Assembly: GCF_001590965.1 (NCBI RefSeq)
Contig: NZ_BCTW01000002.1
Coordinates: 1 to 64,000, forward strand
Length of the DNA: 64,000 bases
Reading direction: 5' to 3'
Source: Novosphingobium lentum NBRC 107847
GTDB lineage: Bacteria; Pseudomonadota; Alphaproteobacteria; Sphingomonadales; Sphingomonadaceae
Positions 25,071 through 33,768 of this stretch are shown here, piece after piece; position 1 is the stretch's first letter, and each line of letters starts with the position of its first letter. The notes under the pieces were generated by a model. It did no database searches. It saw nothing but the letters and a program-made list of their open reading frames with translations, and was not told the origin of the DNA. Made by a program: the position numbers and the translations under genes.

Positions 25071-27100
25071 TCCGCGCCCGCCTCCTTGCCGCCGGGCTGG
25101 CACTGGCAACGCTGGCCTGCGCAGCGCCCGCACACGCCGAGGTGCGCGCGGTGTTCGTGGGCATCGACACCTACAAGTATTCCGCAGTCCAGGAACCGGG
25201 CGACGAATTCAGCAACCTGCAGGGCGCGGTCAACGACGCGGTGCGGATGAAGGCCACGCTCAACAAGGCGTACCAGTACGGCTTCGAGGATGCCCCGAGC
25301 GGCACCTGCCCGCCAGCCGGCGTCCCGCAGCAGCGCGCCATCACGCTGCTCAACCAGTGCGCCACGCGCCACGCGATCCTCTCGGCGATCGCGCTGCAGA
25401 CCAAAGCGGCACACGCCGGTGATACCCTGATCCTGTACCTTGCCGGGCACGGCGGGCGGCTGCTCGACATGGATTCGGACCAGCCCGGCTCGCAGCCATC
25501 GGGGCGCAACAGCACGTTCCTGCCCTACGATGCGCGCAATCCCGGCGACGTGGCGCAAGCCGACATCCTCGACATCGAGCTGGGCGACCTGATCGACGCG
25601 GCGCTGGCACGCGGGATCGACATCGTCACCATCGAGGATTCGTGCAATTCGGGTACCGGCACGCGCGATCTGGGACCGGACGAGCGCAACCGCTCGGCCC
25701 CCGACGTTCGCGGTCACCACGATGTGCAGCTGGCCGATCGTGGATCGTTGCCGGGTCCCGCAGTGGTGCGCGGCCGGGCGGTGGCGCTGGCCGCGTCGGA
25801 GGACGACGAGGAATCGCTCGAAGGGCCTTACGACGAGCGGAACCGCGTGGGCGGGGTGTTCACCACCGCGCTGGTGGCGGCGATCGCACAGCAGCCGGGC
25901 GGCACGTTCATCGACTTGATGACCGCAGTGCGCAACCAGGTGACGCTGGGCGGGCATCCGGACCAGCATCCGCAGGCGGAAGGCGAGATGAGCGCGGGCC
26001 TTACGCCGGCCGGACTGGGCACGCCCGCCGGCACCGCGCACGTGATCGACGCGACGTCGGACGGCACCGGGCTGACCCTGCCGACCGATGGCGCGGCCTC
26101 CGGGATGACTGCCGGATCGCAACTGGCGCTTTATGCCACGGCGCGCGCGGCGCTCGACCCCGCCGCCATGCCGCTGGCGACGGCCACGATCCGCACGGTC
26201 CAACCCTACCGCTCGGTGCTGGCGCTCGATGCCCAGCCCGCGCGACCGCTGCCGCCGCAACTGTACGCGCGCGAGACGCAGCATGTGTTCACCCGGCCGC
26301 AGATCGCGCTGAGGCTCGATGGGCGGCTGGAAACCCTTGCCGCCGCGGCCGACCGCGCGCGGATCGAGAAGGTCCTGAGCCAAGGCGGGCTCGCGCGGAT
26401 CGGCGAGCCGGCACAAGTCGTGCTGGCGGTGCAGCCGTCGGATGGCGTCGCCAGCCTGCTCGATCGCACCGGCGGGCTGGTTGCGCCGCTGGGCCGGACC
26501 ACCGCGCCCGATTTCGCGACACGGCTGGGCGCGGCGCTGGCGAAGCTGGCGCGGGTGGACGACCTCATCACCCGGCCGACAGGCCGCCCCGGCACGATCG
26601 CGCTGTGCCTGTCGCAACACGATATCGACCCGGCCGACTGCAGCCCGGCGAAACAACAGGCCAGCACCCGCGTGACGCTCGCGCCTTCCACCCCGGCGCA
26701 TCTGGTGCTGGTGAACCTCGACACCGTGCCGCATTTTCTTGCGGTGCTGGCGATCGGTGCGGACAATTCCATCCGGGTGGTGGTTCCCCGGCGCGGCGGC
26801 CACGATATCGCGCTGGCGCAGAACAACCCGCTGGCGCAGACGATCCGGCTGGGTGCCGGGGGCACCGGCTGCCGCTATCTCGCGATCGCGAGCGACCACC
26901 CGCTGGACACTGCCGCACTGGTCCAGGACGGCACCCTACCCGGCGCCGACCCGGCAGCGTGCGGCGGCTCGGTCGAGCGCGGCGCCTCGCTGCGGGCCAC
27001 CGGCGCGGCCGACGCCGCAACCCCCTCGGCGGCAGGGGATTTCTGGGCCATGATCGCGGTCGATGTCCGGGTCGCCACCACGAAAGGGCAGCAACGATGA
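25067..27100 (+). CDS. Exported caspase-like (C14) protease with DUF4384-like C-terminus
   Basis: 677 aa. The signal peptide covers 1-24 (cleavage after AHA). The caspase domain runs about 25-330 with His128 (LYLAGHGG) and Cys193 (IEDSCNSGTG), again with Asp two before the Cys, as in Arg/Lys-specific metacaspases. The C-terminal half (about 560-650) has LVLVNLDTVPHFLAVL, RVVVPRRGG and YLAIASDHP, resembling DUF4384 domains often joined to bacterial caspases. The start codon overlaps the stop of the first caspase gene (ATGA), and the stop overlaps the trypsin start in the same way, so the three are translationally coupled. Two tandem, different caspases in one operon is unusual. Confidence 0.85.
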   Translation: MIRARLLAAGLALATLACAAPAHAEVRAVFVGIDTYKYSAVQEPGDEFSNLQGAVNDAVRMKATLNKAYQYGFEDAPSGTCPPAGVPQQRAITLLNQCATRHAILSAIALQTKAAHAGDTLILYLAGHGGRLLDMDSDQPGSQPSGRNSTFLPYDARNPGDVAQADILDIELGDLIDAALARGIDIVTIEDSCNSGTGTRDLGPDERNRSAPDVRGHHDVQLADRGSLPGPAVVRGRAVALAASEDDEESLEGPYDERNRVGGVFTTALVAAIAQQPGGTFIDLMTAVRNQVTLGGHPDQHPQAEGEMSAGLTPAGLGTPAGTAHVIDATSDGTGLTLPTDGAASGMTAGSQLALYATARAALDPAAMPLATATIRTVQPYRSVLALDAQPARPLPPQLYARETQHVFTRPQIALRLDGRLETLAAAADRARIEKVLSQGGLARIGEPAQVVLAVQPSDGVASLLDRTGGLVAPLGRTTAPDFATRLGAALAKLARVDDLITRPTGRPGTIALCLSQHDIDPADCSPAKQQASTRVTLAPSTPAHLVLVNLDTVPHFLAVLAIGADNSIRVVVPRRGGHDIALAQNNPLAQTIRLGAGGTGCRYLAIASDHPLDTAALVQDGTLPGADPAACGGSVERGASLRATGAADAATPSAAGDFWAMIAVDVRVATTKGQQR

Positions 27101-28419
27101 ACCGACCCCTGTTTCGTGGCATCCTGTCTCGCAGCGTCCTGTTGCTGGCGTCGGCCTTCGTGCTGGTCGCCGCGCAGGACGTGCCAGCGTCCCCGCCCGT
27201 GCCGCAGCCCGCCGACGATGCCTTGGCCACGCCGCCCTACATCGAGGACCAGGTCGGCCCGGAACCGCCAAGGGAACCCGCACCACCGATCGAACAGGCT
27301 GACCCTGCTGACACGCCGGACCAGCCGTCGTCCGATGCCGAGGCCCAGATCGGCGATACCCCACCGCTCCACCCACGGCCGCTTGTTCACCGCGTCGTCG
27401 GCGGACGGCGCGCGCCGTATCACAGCACGCCGTGGCAAGTGCAGCTGTTCGGCACCGCCGGCTATTCCCCGAAAGAAATCGCCGACGACGCGGCGCTGCC
27501 GGTCGCCAACGTCAACAAGATGTTCCTCGACAAGCGGGACGACTGGGATCGCGAACACCGCTGCGGCGGCGCGCTGCTGTCCGACGGCTGGGTGCTGACA
27601 GCCGCGCATTGCCTGTACTACAAGGGCGCAGACGGCCACATGATCGCCGACGACTTCTGGATAACGATCCGCCAGGCGCGACTGGGCACGCAGGATCTCA
27701 CTTACGGCGGCGAAATCCGCGAAATCCGCTATGCCGTAATCCACAGCGGCTATGCCGGATACGAAAGTTCCGACCACCGGAACGACATTGCCCTGCTGCG
27801 GCTGTCACCCCCGCCAAAGCCGGGTCCGCACGATCCGAACGTGTTCGAGGCAGCAATCGACCTGCCCCGGGCGGACTATGTGCCACCTGACAACGCCCCG
27901 CTTGCGGTCACCGGCTGGGGGCGCACCGTGGCGCAGGCCAGCACCGGGCTGGGCATCGGCAACCTTTCAGTCCGCGCGATGGCTACCGCCACCACGTACA
28001 ATCCGATGTCGTCGCTGCTCAAGAAGCTGTTGCTGAATTCGGTTCCGCTCGAGCAATGTGCACAGACGATGGGTTACGACCGGGCGAAGCTCGACACATC
28101 GATCTGCGCCATCGCCCAGCCCGACAAGCACGGCAATCTGCAGGACCAGTGCGGGGGCGACAGCGGCGGACCGCTCACCCGCACCAGGGGAACGGGCAAG
28201 GTCAAGCACTATGAACTGGTCGGGCTGGTGTCGTGGGGCCGGGGCTGCGCCCAGCGCAACCCGGCCGGAGTGCCCTATCCCGGCGTGTTCACCGCGGTGG
28301 CGCCCTATGTCGGCTGGATCGCCCAGGCACAGGCCTGGGCCGACAAGCAGGGCACCGCGATCGACAGCCACGTGAAATCCTTCCCCGAACCGCAAGCCAT
28401 TGGAGCGCGCCATCGCTGA
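27097..28419 (+). CDS. Exported trypsin-like serine protease zymogen (S1)
   Basis: 440 aa. An N-terminal signal or anchor segment (about 8-27) leads into a 70-residue Pro/Asp-rich pro-region. The mature S1 domain begins at HR-VVGG, Arg99 before Val100, the classic trypsinogen activation site. The triad is His171 (LTAAHC), Asp230 (HRNDIALL) and Ser356 (CGGDSGGP). Asp350 sits at the S1-pocket position (chymotrypsin 189), predicting cleavage after Arg or Lys. The region SWGRGCAQRNPAGVPYPGVF is complete. AAAGGG precedes the ATG, which overlaps the preceding caspase stop. Activation by the upstream proteases or by itself is an inference. Confidence 0.9.
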   Translation: MNRPLFRGILSRSVLLLASAFVLVAAQDVPASPPVPQPADDALATPPYIEDQVGPEPPREPAPPIEQADPADTPDQPSSDAEAQIGDTPPLHPRPLVHRVVGGRRAPYHSTPWQVQLFGTAGYSPKEIADDAALPVANVNKMFLDKRDDWDREHRCGGALLSDGWVLTAAHCLYYKGADGHMIADDFWITIRQARLGTQDLTYGGEIREIRYAVIHSGYAGYESSDHRNDIALLRLSPPPKPGPHDPNVFEAAIDLPRADYVPPDNAPLAVTGWGRTVAQASTGLGIGNLSVRAMATATTYNPMSSLLKKLLLNSVPLEQCAQTMGYDRAKLDTSICAIAQPDKHGNLQDQCGGDSGGPLTRTRGTGKVKHYELVGLVSWGRGCAQRNPAGVPYPGVFTAVAPYVGWIAQAQAWADKQGTAIDSHVKSFPEPQAIGARHR

Positions 28420-30433
28420 GCCCCTGCCTCCTTCCGCCGTTCCGTCTGCGCCCCCTGCTCCGCCCGACGCGCCGCAGCGCTCGGTGTTCGTCAGCTATGC
28501 GCGCGCCGACCGGCCGCGCGTGCAGCGCCTGATCGAAGCGATCGAGGGTGCGGGCATCGAAGTGTGGTGGGACGGGCTGATCGAGGGTGGCGAGGCGTTC
28601 GCCAGGACGATCGAGGCGCGGCTCGACAGCGTCGATGCGGTGCTGGCGGTGTGGTCCGCCGCGTCGATCGGATCGGACTGGGTGCGCGACGAAGCCGCGC
28701 ATGGCCGCGATCGCCAGCGGTTCGTGGCGGTGGCGCTCGACGGCAGCATTCCGCCGCTGGGCTTTCGCCAGTACCACGCGGTCAACCTGGCCGGCTGGAA
28801 CGGGCAGGCCGACGCGGCGGAACTGGCGGCGGTGCTGCGCGCGATCGACCTGGCCGCGCAAGGGCAGCGACCGGCAGGATCAGCAGGGAGCAACGCGGCC
28901 GGATCGGGCGCGCGCAAGCCCGTGCTGGTCTCGCGCCGCGCGGCGCTGGTCGGTGGCGGCGCGGCGGTGGTGGCGCTGGGCGGCGGGCTGGCGGCATGGC
29001 ATCCGTGGTCGGGCACCGCGCTGGCCGACAGCATTGCGGTGCTGCCGTTCCGCAACCTCAGCGGCGATCCGCAGCAGGGGTATTTCTCCGACGGGCTGGC
29101 CGAGGAAATCCGCGCCCGGCTGGCGAGCGATGCGCATCTCGCGGTCGCCGCCCCAACGTCGTCCAACTTGTTCCGCGACAGCGCAGAGGACGCGCGCGTG
29201 GTGGCGCGCAAGCTGGGCGTGACCTACCTGCTCGAAGGTGCGGTCCGCCGGGAGGGCGAGATGGTGCGGATCAACGCCTCGCTGATCGAAGGCGCACGCG
29301 GCCTGACCCACTGGTCGCAAAGCTTCGACCGCGCGCTCAAGGATGTGTTCGCAATCGAGAGCGAGGTTGCGGGCACGGTCGCCGACCAGTTGGCCAGCAG
29401 CATGGGCGCCCGGACATCCGGCGGCGAAACCCCGCCCGCCGAAGTCGGCGGCACGACCGACGTCGCCGCGCACGATCTCTACCTTCAGGCCAAGGCGCTC
29501 TACGATCTCGACAAGGACGGTGACACCTATCGCCAGGCCGAAGCGATGATCGAGCGCGCGATCACCGCCGATCCGGGCTATGCCAAGGCCTATCTGCTCC
29601 AGGCCAACATCCTCATCCTGATCCGCAACGGCTACGTCGCGAACATGGCGGAAGTATCGGCGCTGTTCGTGCGCGCGCTGGCAGCGGTGCGCAAGGCGTT
29701 GGAACTGGCCCCCAAACTGTCGGCGGCGCACGTTACGCTGGCTTATGAGATGCTGGCCTACCAGCTCGACTTCCGCGTTGCGATGCCCGGGTACGAGCAA
29801 GGCTATGCGCTCAACCGCAACGATCCCGAAATCGCGCTCTTTTACGCCAACTTCATGTACAAGGCGGGGCGGTTCGACGACGCGCAACCGGCGATCAAGC
29901 TGGCGCAGGAGCGCGACCCGCTCAACCCCGCCGTGTTCCGCATCCATGCGATGATGTGCAGCTTCATGCGGCAGTTCGATGCGGCCAGGGCGCTGTTCGA
30001 ACAGTCGCTCGCGCTCAATCCCAAGATCATCCTCGCGCATGTCGGGCTGGGTGACCTGCACCTTGCTGGGGGACGTTTCGCCGACGCACGCGCCGAATAC
30101 CTCAAAGAGCCCGAAAACGAATTCCGCGTTGCCGGGCTCGCTTCGGCGGCAGCGCGGATCGGTGACCGCGCGGGCAGCGACGCGGCGCTGGCGAAGCTGG
30201 TCCGCGAATTCGGCGACCCGGCGATGTTCCAGCAGGCGCAAGTCCACGCCCAGCGCGGCGAAATCGACGTGGCGCTGGCGAAGCTGGAACGCGCGTATGT
30301 CCTTAAAGACTCAGGCTTGCTTTTGGCGCTGGGGGACATCAAGCTGGACCCGCTGCGGCAGCGGCCCGAATTCGGGCGGTTGCTGGCCCGGATGGGGCTG
30401 TCTGCAGCAGCCCAAAGGGGGACAAGACCATGA
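28400..30433 (+). CDS. TIR - transmembrane - TolB-like - TPR protein
   Basis: 677 aa. The TIR domain spans about 27-150 (SVFVSYARADRPRVQRL, EVWWD). The NADase-type catalytic Glu is Glu98 in GSDWVRDEAAHG. A hydrophobic anchor (about 182-204) follows an SRR motif. Then comes a TolB-N/CadC-like domain (SIAVLPFRNLSGDPQQGYFS, YLLEGAVRREGEMVRINASL) at about 207-340, and TPR repeats to the end (AYLLQANILI, HLAGGRFADARAEYL). TIR should be cytoplasmic and the rest periplasmic. The start is uncertain: TTG 28400 overlaps the trypsin gene by 20 bases and has a weak ribosome site. Its stop overlaps the lipoprotein start. Confidence 0.8.
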   Translation: MERAIAEPLPPSAVPSAPPAPPDAPQRSVFVSYARADRPRVQRLIEAIEGAGIEVWWDGLIEGGEAFARTIEARLDSVDAVLAVWSAASIGSDWVRDEAAHGRDRQRFVAVALDGSIPPLGFRQYHAVNLAGWNGQADAAELAAVLRAIDLAAQGQRPAGSAGSNAAGSGARKPVLVSRRAALVGGGAAVVALGGGLAAWHPWSGTALADSIAVLPFRNLSGDPQQGYFSDGLAEEIRARLASDAHLAVAAPTSSNLFRDSAEDARVVARKLGVTYLLEGAVRREGEMVRINASLIEGARGLTHWSQSFDRALKDVFAIESEVAGTVADQLASSMGARTSGGETPPAEVGGTTDVAAHDLYLQAKALYDLDKDGDTYRQAEAMIERAITADPGYAKAYLLQANILILIRNGYVANMAEVSALFVRALAAVRKALELAPKLSAAHVTLAYEMLAYQLDFRVAMPGYEQGYALNRNDPEIALFYANFMYKAGRFDDAQPAIKLAQERDPLNPAVFRIHAMMCSFMRQFDAARALFEQSLALNPKIILAHVGLGDLHLAGGRFADARAEYLKEPENEFRVAGLASAAARIGDRAGSDAALAKLVREFGDPAMFQQAQVHAQRGEIDVALAKLERAYVLKDSGLLLALGDIKLDPLRQRPEFGRLLARMGLSAAAQRGTRP

Positions 30434-30660
30434 CCAGAACTGCCACGATTTCCGCCGCACTCCTTGCCGGTGCCGCATTGCTCGCACTCGGCGGCTGCAA
30501 GAAGACCGACGACACCGTTCCTGCGGCGACCGACACCGCGACCGAAGCGGCCGCCGCAATGGCCAGCGAATCCGCGATGGCGAGCGATGCTGCACCTGCT
30601 CCTGCCGCCAGCGAATCCGAAGGCGACAACCACGGCAGCAGCGGCGGCACGGGCAAGTAA
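30430..30660 (+). CDS. Small lipoprotein, Ala/Ser/Glu-rich
   Basis: 76 aa. The lipobox LALGGC places the lipidated Cys at residue 23, with Lys-Lys following (no inner-membrane-retention Asp), so outer-membrane sorting is likely. The mature part is low-complexity (Ala, Ser, Glu, Asp) and probably disordered. It starts inside the TIR gene stop (ATGA), the last gene of the operon. A GC-rich hairpin without a T-run follows at about 30666-30691. No family recognised. Confidence 0.75.
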   Translation: MTRTATISAALLAGAALLALGGCKKTDDTVPAATDTATEAAAAMASESAMASDAAPAPAASESEGDNHGSSGGTGK

Positions 30661-30696
30661 AAGATAGCGCCGGGCGACAGCGTCCGGCGCGGTCTT

Positions 30697-32406
30697 CTAC
30701 CCCGGCAGCACCAGCGGGCGCGCGTGGTAGGCGTGCGTCCAGCTGGCCAGATCCTCAGTCAGCAGTGCGGTCGCGCGGCGGGTGCGGGTGAGCAGCGTGT
30801 CGAAATCGGGCGGATCGCTGGCGATCGCGGCGTGCAGCGCGCCCAGTTGCACTTCCATCGCGTGGCCGCGTTCGGCCACGCCCGCAAAATCGCCCTGCAT
30901 GCGGATGCCGTAGATCGCCGCACCCAGCGCCGGGAACGCCGCCGTGGCGATGGTGACGTACAGCGCGGCGGTGTGCGCGGATTCGCCGGGGATCTCGCCG
31001 CCCACCACGTGCAATGCCGCCTCGACCGCCAGAAACCCGATGCACACCAGCGCGGTGCCGACGAACAGGATCGACCCGGCGCGGTGCAGCCGGTGATCGA
31101 GCCGGTGCATCGTCTGCGCCTCGCGCCGGAAATAGCCGCGCTGATCGGCCACCATCGCCAGCAGTTCGGACCGCACCGAGCCGAGCCACGCGTCGTCGGC
31201 GGTGCGGTTGGGCAGCCCGATACGCCGCGCCAGCACGCACGCCTCCGCCTGCACGCCGCGCGATGTTCCTGCCCCGTGCGCGCGCAAATCCAGATTGCCG
31301 AGCCGGGTGGCGATGGCCAGGCAGCGCAGCCGTTCGGCCAACTGGCGCTGCTCGATCCAGCGGCGGTGCCAGCCCAGCCGGTTGCCGAAGTGGGTGATCG
31401 CCAGGATCGCACCGATCAAACCCAGCTCGGTGGCCAGCAGCAACGGCTTGAACGCGATCGGCAGCACCAGCCCGCTCAGCGAGACCAGCACCGCCATGGC
31501 GGCAAAGCCGAAGTTGGCGACGTAAGCGCCGCGAAACACCCCGGCCGCCTCGCTCGCCTGCCGGTCGGCGCGGATGAAGCGCGCGGCCAGCGCGTCATGG
31601 CGCAAGTCGGCATCGGCGCCGGCATTGCCGCTGCCTGACCCCTTGGCCCGCGTCACGCCCAGCAGTGCGGCGTACGGCAGCCCCAGCAACCGGGCGAGGC
31701 GCGGCCGCAACGGCGCTTCCTCCAGACCGGGCGCCCGGCCGTCGATCCCGGCGAGCGCGGCCAGCACCGGGCCCAGTTGGTCGATCGACGCACGCGCCAC
31801 GGTATCGACGGTTTCCTCGCCCAGATCGTGCGCGTTGAGACCGCTCCACAGCAGCATTTCGGGCGCCAGCCCGCGCGGATCGAGGTGGATCACCGGAATA
31901 TCCGCGCCCACCGCCTCGGCGATGATCTGCGATGTGCCGCCGCGCCCGCGCGCGGGGCCGCCGTCCCAGATGCCCACCATGACGTCGCACTGGGCCAGCA
32001 CGACGCGGCCCGCACGTTCGTAAGCCAGCGTGTCCGCCTCCTCGCCCTCGCGGCTGCAGTTGAGCGCGAACACGCGGTGCGCGGCGGCCAGTTCGGCATC
32101 GAACCGATCGCGTGGTTCGCCGGCCGGGAAATCATCGGCATAGATCGCGGCGGGAAACGGCAGCACCGCCTCGAACCGCCAGCCCCGCGCCATCGCGCAG
32201 CGCGCGGCGATGCTGTCGGCGCCCTCGGCCAGGCATGTGACGATTTCGATCTGCGGATGCTCGCCCGATGCCGCATTGCACAGAGCATGCCCGATTGCAT
32301 CGAACAGCGCCCCCACCCGCGCCTCGAGCACCGCCAGATCCACCCCGTCGAGCCGCGCCTGGCGATGGCCGGTCACGCCGATACGGATATGTCGCGAATG
32401 TCCCAT
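30697..32406 (-). CDS. SLOG-domain protein fused to two 2TM (SLATT-like) units
   Basis: 569 aa. The N-terminal SLOG domain (about 5-200) shows IRIGVTGHRQ, VTCLAEGADSIAARCAMARG, VLPFPAAIY and later SQIIAEAVGADIPVIHLDP. Two membrane pairs follow. The first (about 290-345) is followed by WHRRWIEQRQLAERLRCLA, which resembles the W-x3-R-x2-AE pattern of SLATT 2TM effectors. The second pair lies near 455-520. SLOG domains bind nucleotide-derived ligands and SLATT units are predicted pore-formers; both are family knowledge. It is convergent with the caspase/TIR operon, 36 bases apart. Membership in that system is inferred from position and domains. Confidence 0.72.
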   Translation of the reverse strand: MGHSRHIRIGVTGHRQARLDGVDLAVLEARVGALFDAIGHALCNAASGEHPQIEIVTCLAEGADSIAARCAMARGWRFEAVLPFPAAIYADDFPAGEPRDRFDAELAAAHRVFALNCSREGEEADTLAYERAGRVVLAQCDVMVGIWDGGPARGRGGTSQIIAEAVGADIPVIHLDPRGLAPEMLLWSGLNAHDLGEETVDTVARASIDQLGPVLAALAGIDGRAPGLEEAPLRPRLARLLGLPYAALLGVTRAKGSGSGNAGADADLRHDALAARFIRADRQASEAAGVFRGAYVANFGFAAMAVLVSLSGLVLPIAFKPLLLATELGLIGAILAITHFGNRLGWHRRWIEQRQLAERLRCLAIATRLGNLDLRAHGAGTSRGVQAEACVLARRIGLPNRTADDAWLGSVRSELLAMVADQRGYFRREAQTMHRLDHRLHRAGSILFVGTALVCIGFLAVEAALHVVGGEIPGESAHTAALYVTIATAAFPALGAAIYGIRMQGDFAGVAERGHAMEVQLGALHAAIASDPPDFDTLLTRTRRATALLTEDLASWTHAYHARPLVLPG

Positions 32407-32555
32407 ACGGCTCCGTGCGTGATCGAGAAGTTCCGACCCTAGCGGAACTGCCCGACCCAGCGCGAGCGGGAAAGCGCGAAATTGGCAGGATGGCCGGACC
32501 CGACCTGGTTCGCATCCGGCAAAAGGGGCCGGGCGTCAGCCGCCGGCGGGCACGC

Positions 32556-33371
32556 TCAGAACCGAAAGGAGAACCGTGTTGGCGGTGCTGTCTTCCTGCC
32601 GATGAAGATATGCGTCAGCGCCAGCAACTCCTCCCGACTGAACCCCTGAACCGACAGCCGCGCGTACAGATCGTCACTCAACACGGCGGGATCTTCCAGT
32701 TCCAGGTCGTTTCGAATGATTTCGATATCGTCGAGCGTGCGGCAGGCGTTGAGATAGCTCAGTGAAGGCCGCTTGTTGAACATCCCGTCGTGAAGCCAGT
32801 ACCGGATTTCCGCTTCATGCGGAAAAGCACATGCTGCGTTGCCCTCGCGCCGACGGCGGTTGAACTCGATGATTTCGGCGGGCCGGTAAAGCAGGTGGGC
32901 CCATGGCAAGTCGTGGAACGCTTCGCCCCAGTGCGGTCCGTAACGCGAATTCCACAGCGGCGCGGAAGCGGAATAGACGATGCCGCCGGGTCTACACACA
33001 CGCGCCATTTCTCGGAACGCCGAGTAGATATTCTGGACATGCTCAAGCGTGGCGTAGGCGAACACCAGATCGAACCGGTCCGTTTCGAACGGAAGCTCCT
33101 CCACCGAAGCGCAGACGTATGATGTCGATGGATGACGATAATCGACGCCGATCTCGTCGAGCAAATCGACGCCAACGACGCTTGCCGCGCCCGAATCCAC
33201 GAAAATCCTGCAGTCCTCACCGCGATTGCAACCCACAACCAGCACATTCAGGATGCTTAGAGGCGCGTGCGACATCGCGACGTTGACGTGAAACCCTTTG
33301 AAGTCGCCAGCCTTGCCCAGCTCGATGGCCCAGGCCATCCGATTGTCCCGCAAGGTTTCTTCTTGTTGCAT
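32556..33371 (-). CDS. Class I SAM-dependent methyltransferase
   Basis: 271 aa. Motif I is LNVLVVGCNRGEDC; the motif II/III region includes SVEELPFETDRFDLVFAYAT followed by LEHV; the post-motif is RPGGIVYSASAP. This is the Methyltransf_11 type, which modifies small molecules or lipids; the substrate is unknown. I start at ATG 33371 (MQQEETLRDN), since upstream codons look non-coding. It stands alone between the SLOG gene and tRNA-Gln. Confidence 0.78.
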   Translation of the reverse strand: MQQEETLRDNRMAWAIELGKAGDFKGFHVNVAMSHAPLSILNVLVVGCNRGEDCRIFVDSGAASVVGVDLLDEIGVDYRHPSTSYVCASVEELPFETDRFDLVFAYATLEHVQNIYSAFREMARVCRPGGIVYSASAPLWNSRYGPHWGEAFHDLPWAHLLYRPAEIIEFNRRRREGNAACAFPHEAEIRYWLHDGMFNKRPSLSYLNACRTLDDIEIIRNDLELEDPAVLSDDLYARLSVQGFSREELLALTHIFIGRKTAPPTRFSFRF

Positions 33372-33534
33372 GCTGCCCGGGGACAACGGCCGAGGCGCCA
33401 AAGATATCCCAGATGAATCCGCCCCGGCATGTCGCCGCGCACCCGGACGGCAACACGTGCCGCGCAGGCCACCGCACAACAGATCGCGACGTTCACGGCA
33501 GGCGTGGACAGTAGCATCTGTTTCAGGAGAAATT

Positions 33535-33608
33535 TGGATGCCCCGCGAGGATTCGAACCTCGATTGACGGAGTCAGAGTCCGTAGTCTTACCGTTAGACG
33601 ACAGGGCA
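33535..33608 (-). tRNA. tRNA-Gln (CTG)
   Basis: Full cloverleaf on the minus strand. Acceptor TGCCCTG/CGGGGCA, D-stem GTCT/AGAC, anticodon stem ACGGA/TCCGT with loop CTCTGAC (anticodon CTG), T-arm CGAGG-TTCGAAT-CCTCG. CCA is encoded. The discriminator base is T rather than the G used by E. coli tRNA-Gln. Confidence 0.95.
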
Positions 33609-33768
33609 GCCGGAGCGCGGTCCTCTAAGTCCGGGCCCGGCGCGAGTCAAGCAAGCGCGAGCCCTTAAACCACCCCTGCCCTTGCGGGTCATCGCGCGCA
33701 CGGCTAGCATGGCGGCAAGTCCCCGGCACGCATGTCGCAATCCGGGAAAACATAAGCGAAGTAATTTC

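Noticed and set aside
19393..32406. Reading the locus as a mobile island
   Set aside because: No integrase, transposase, attachment repeats or drop in GC is seen; codon use looks like the neighbours.
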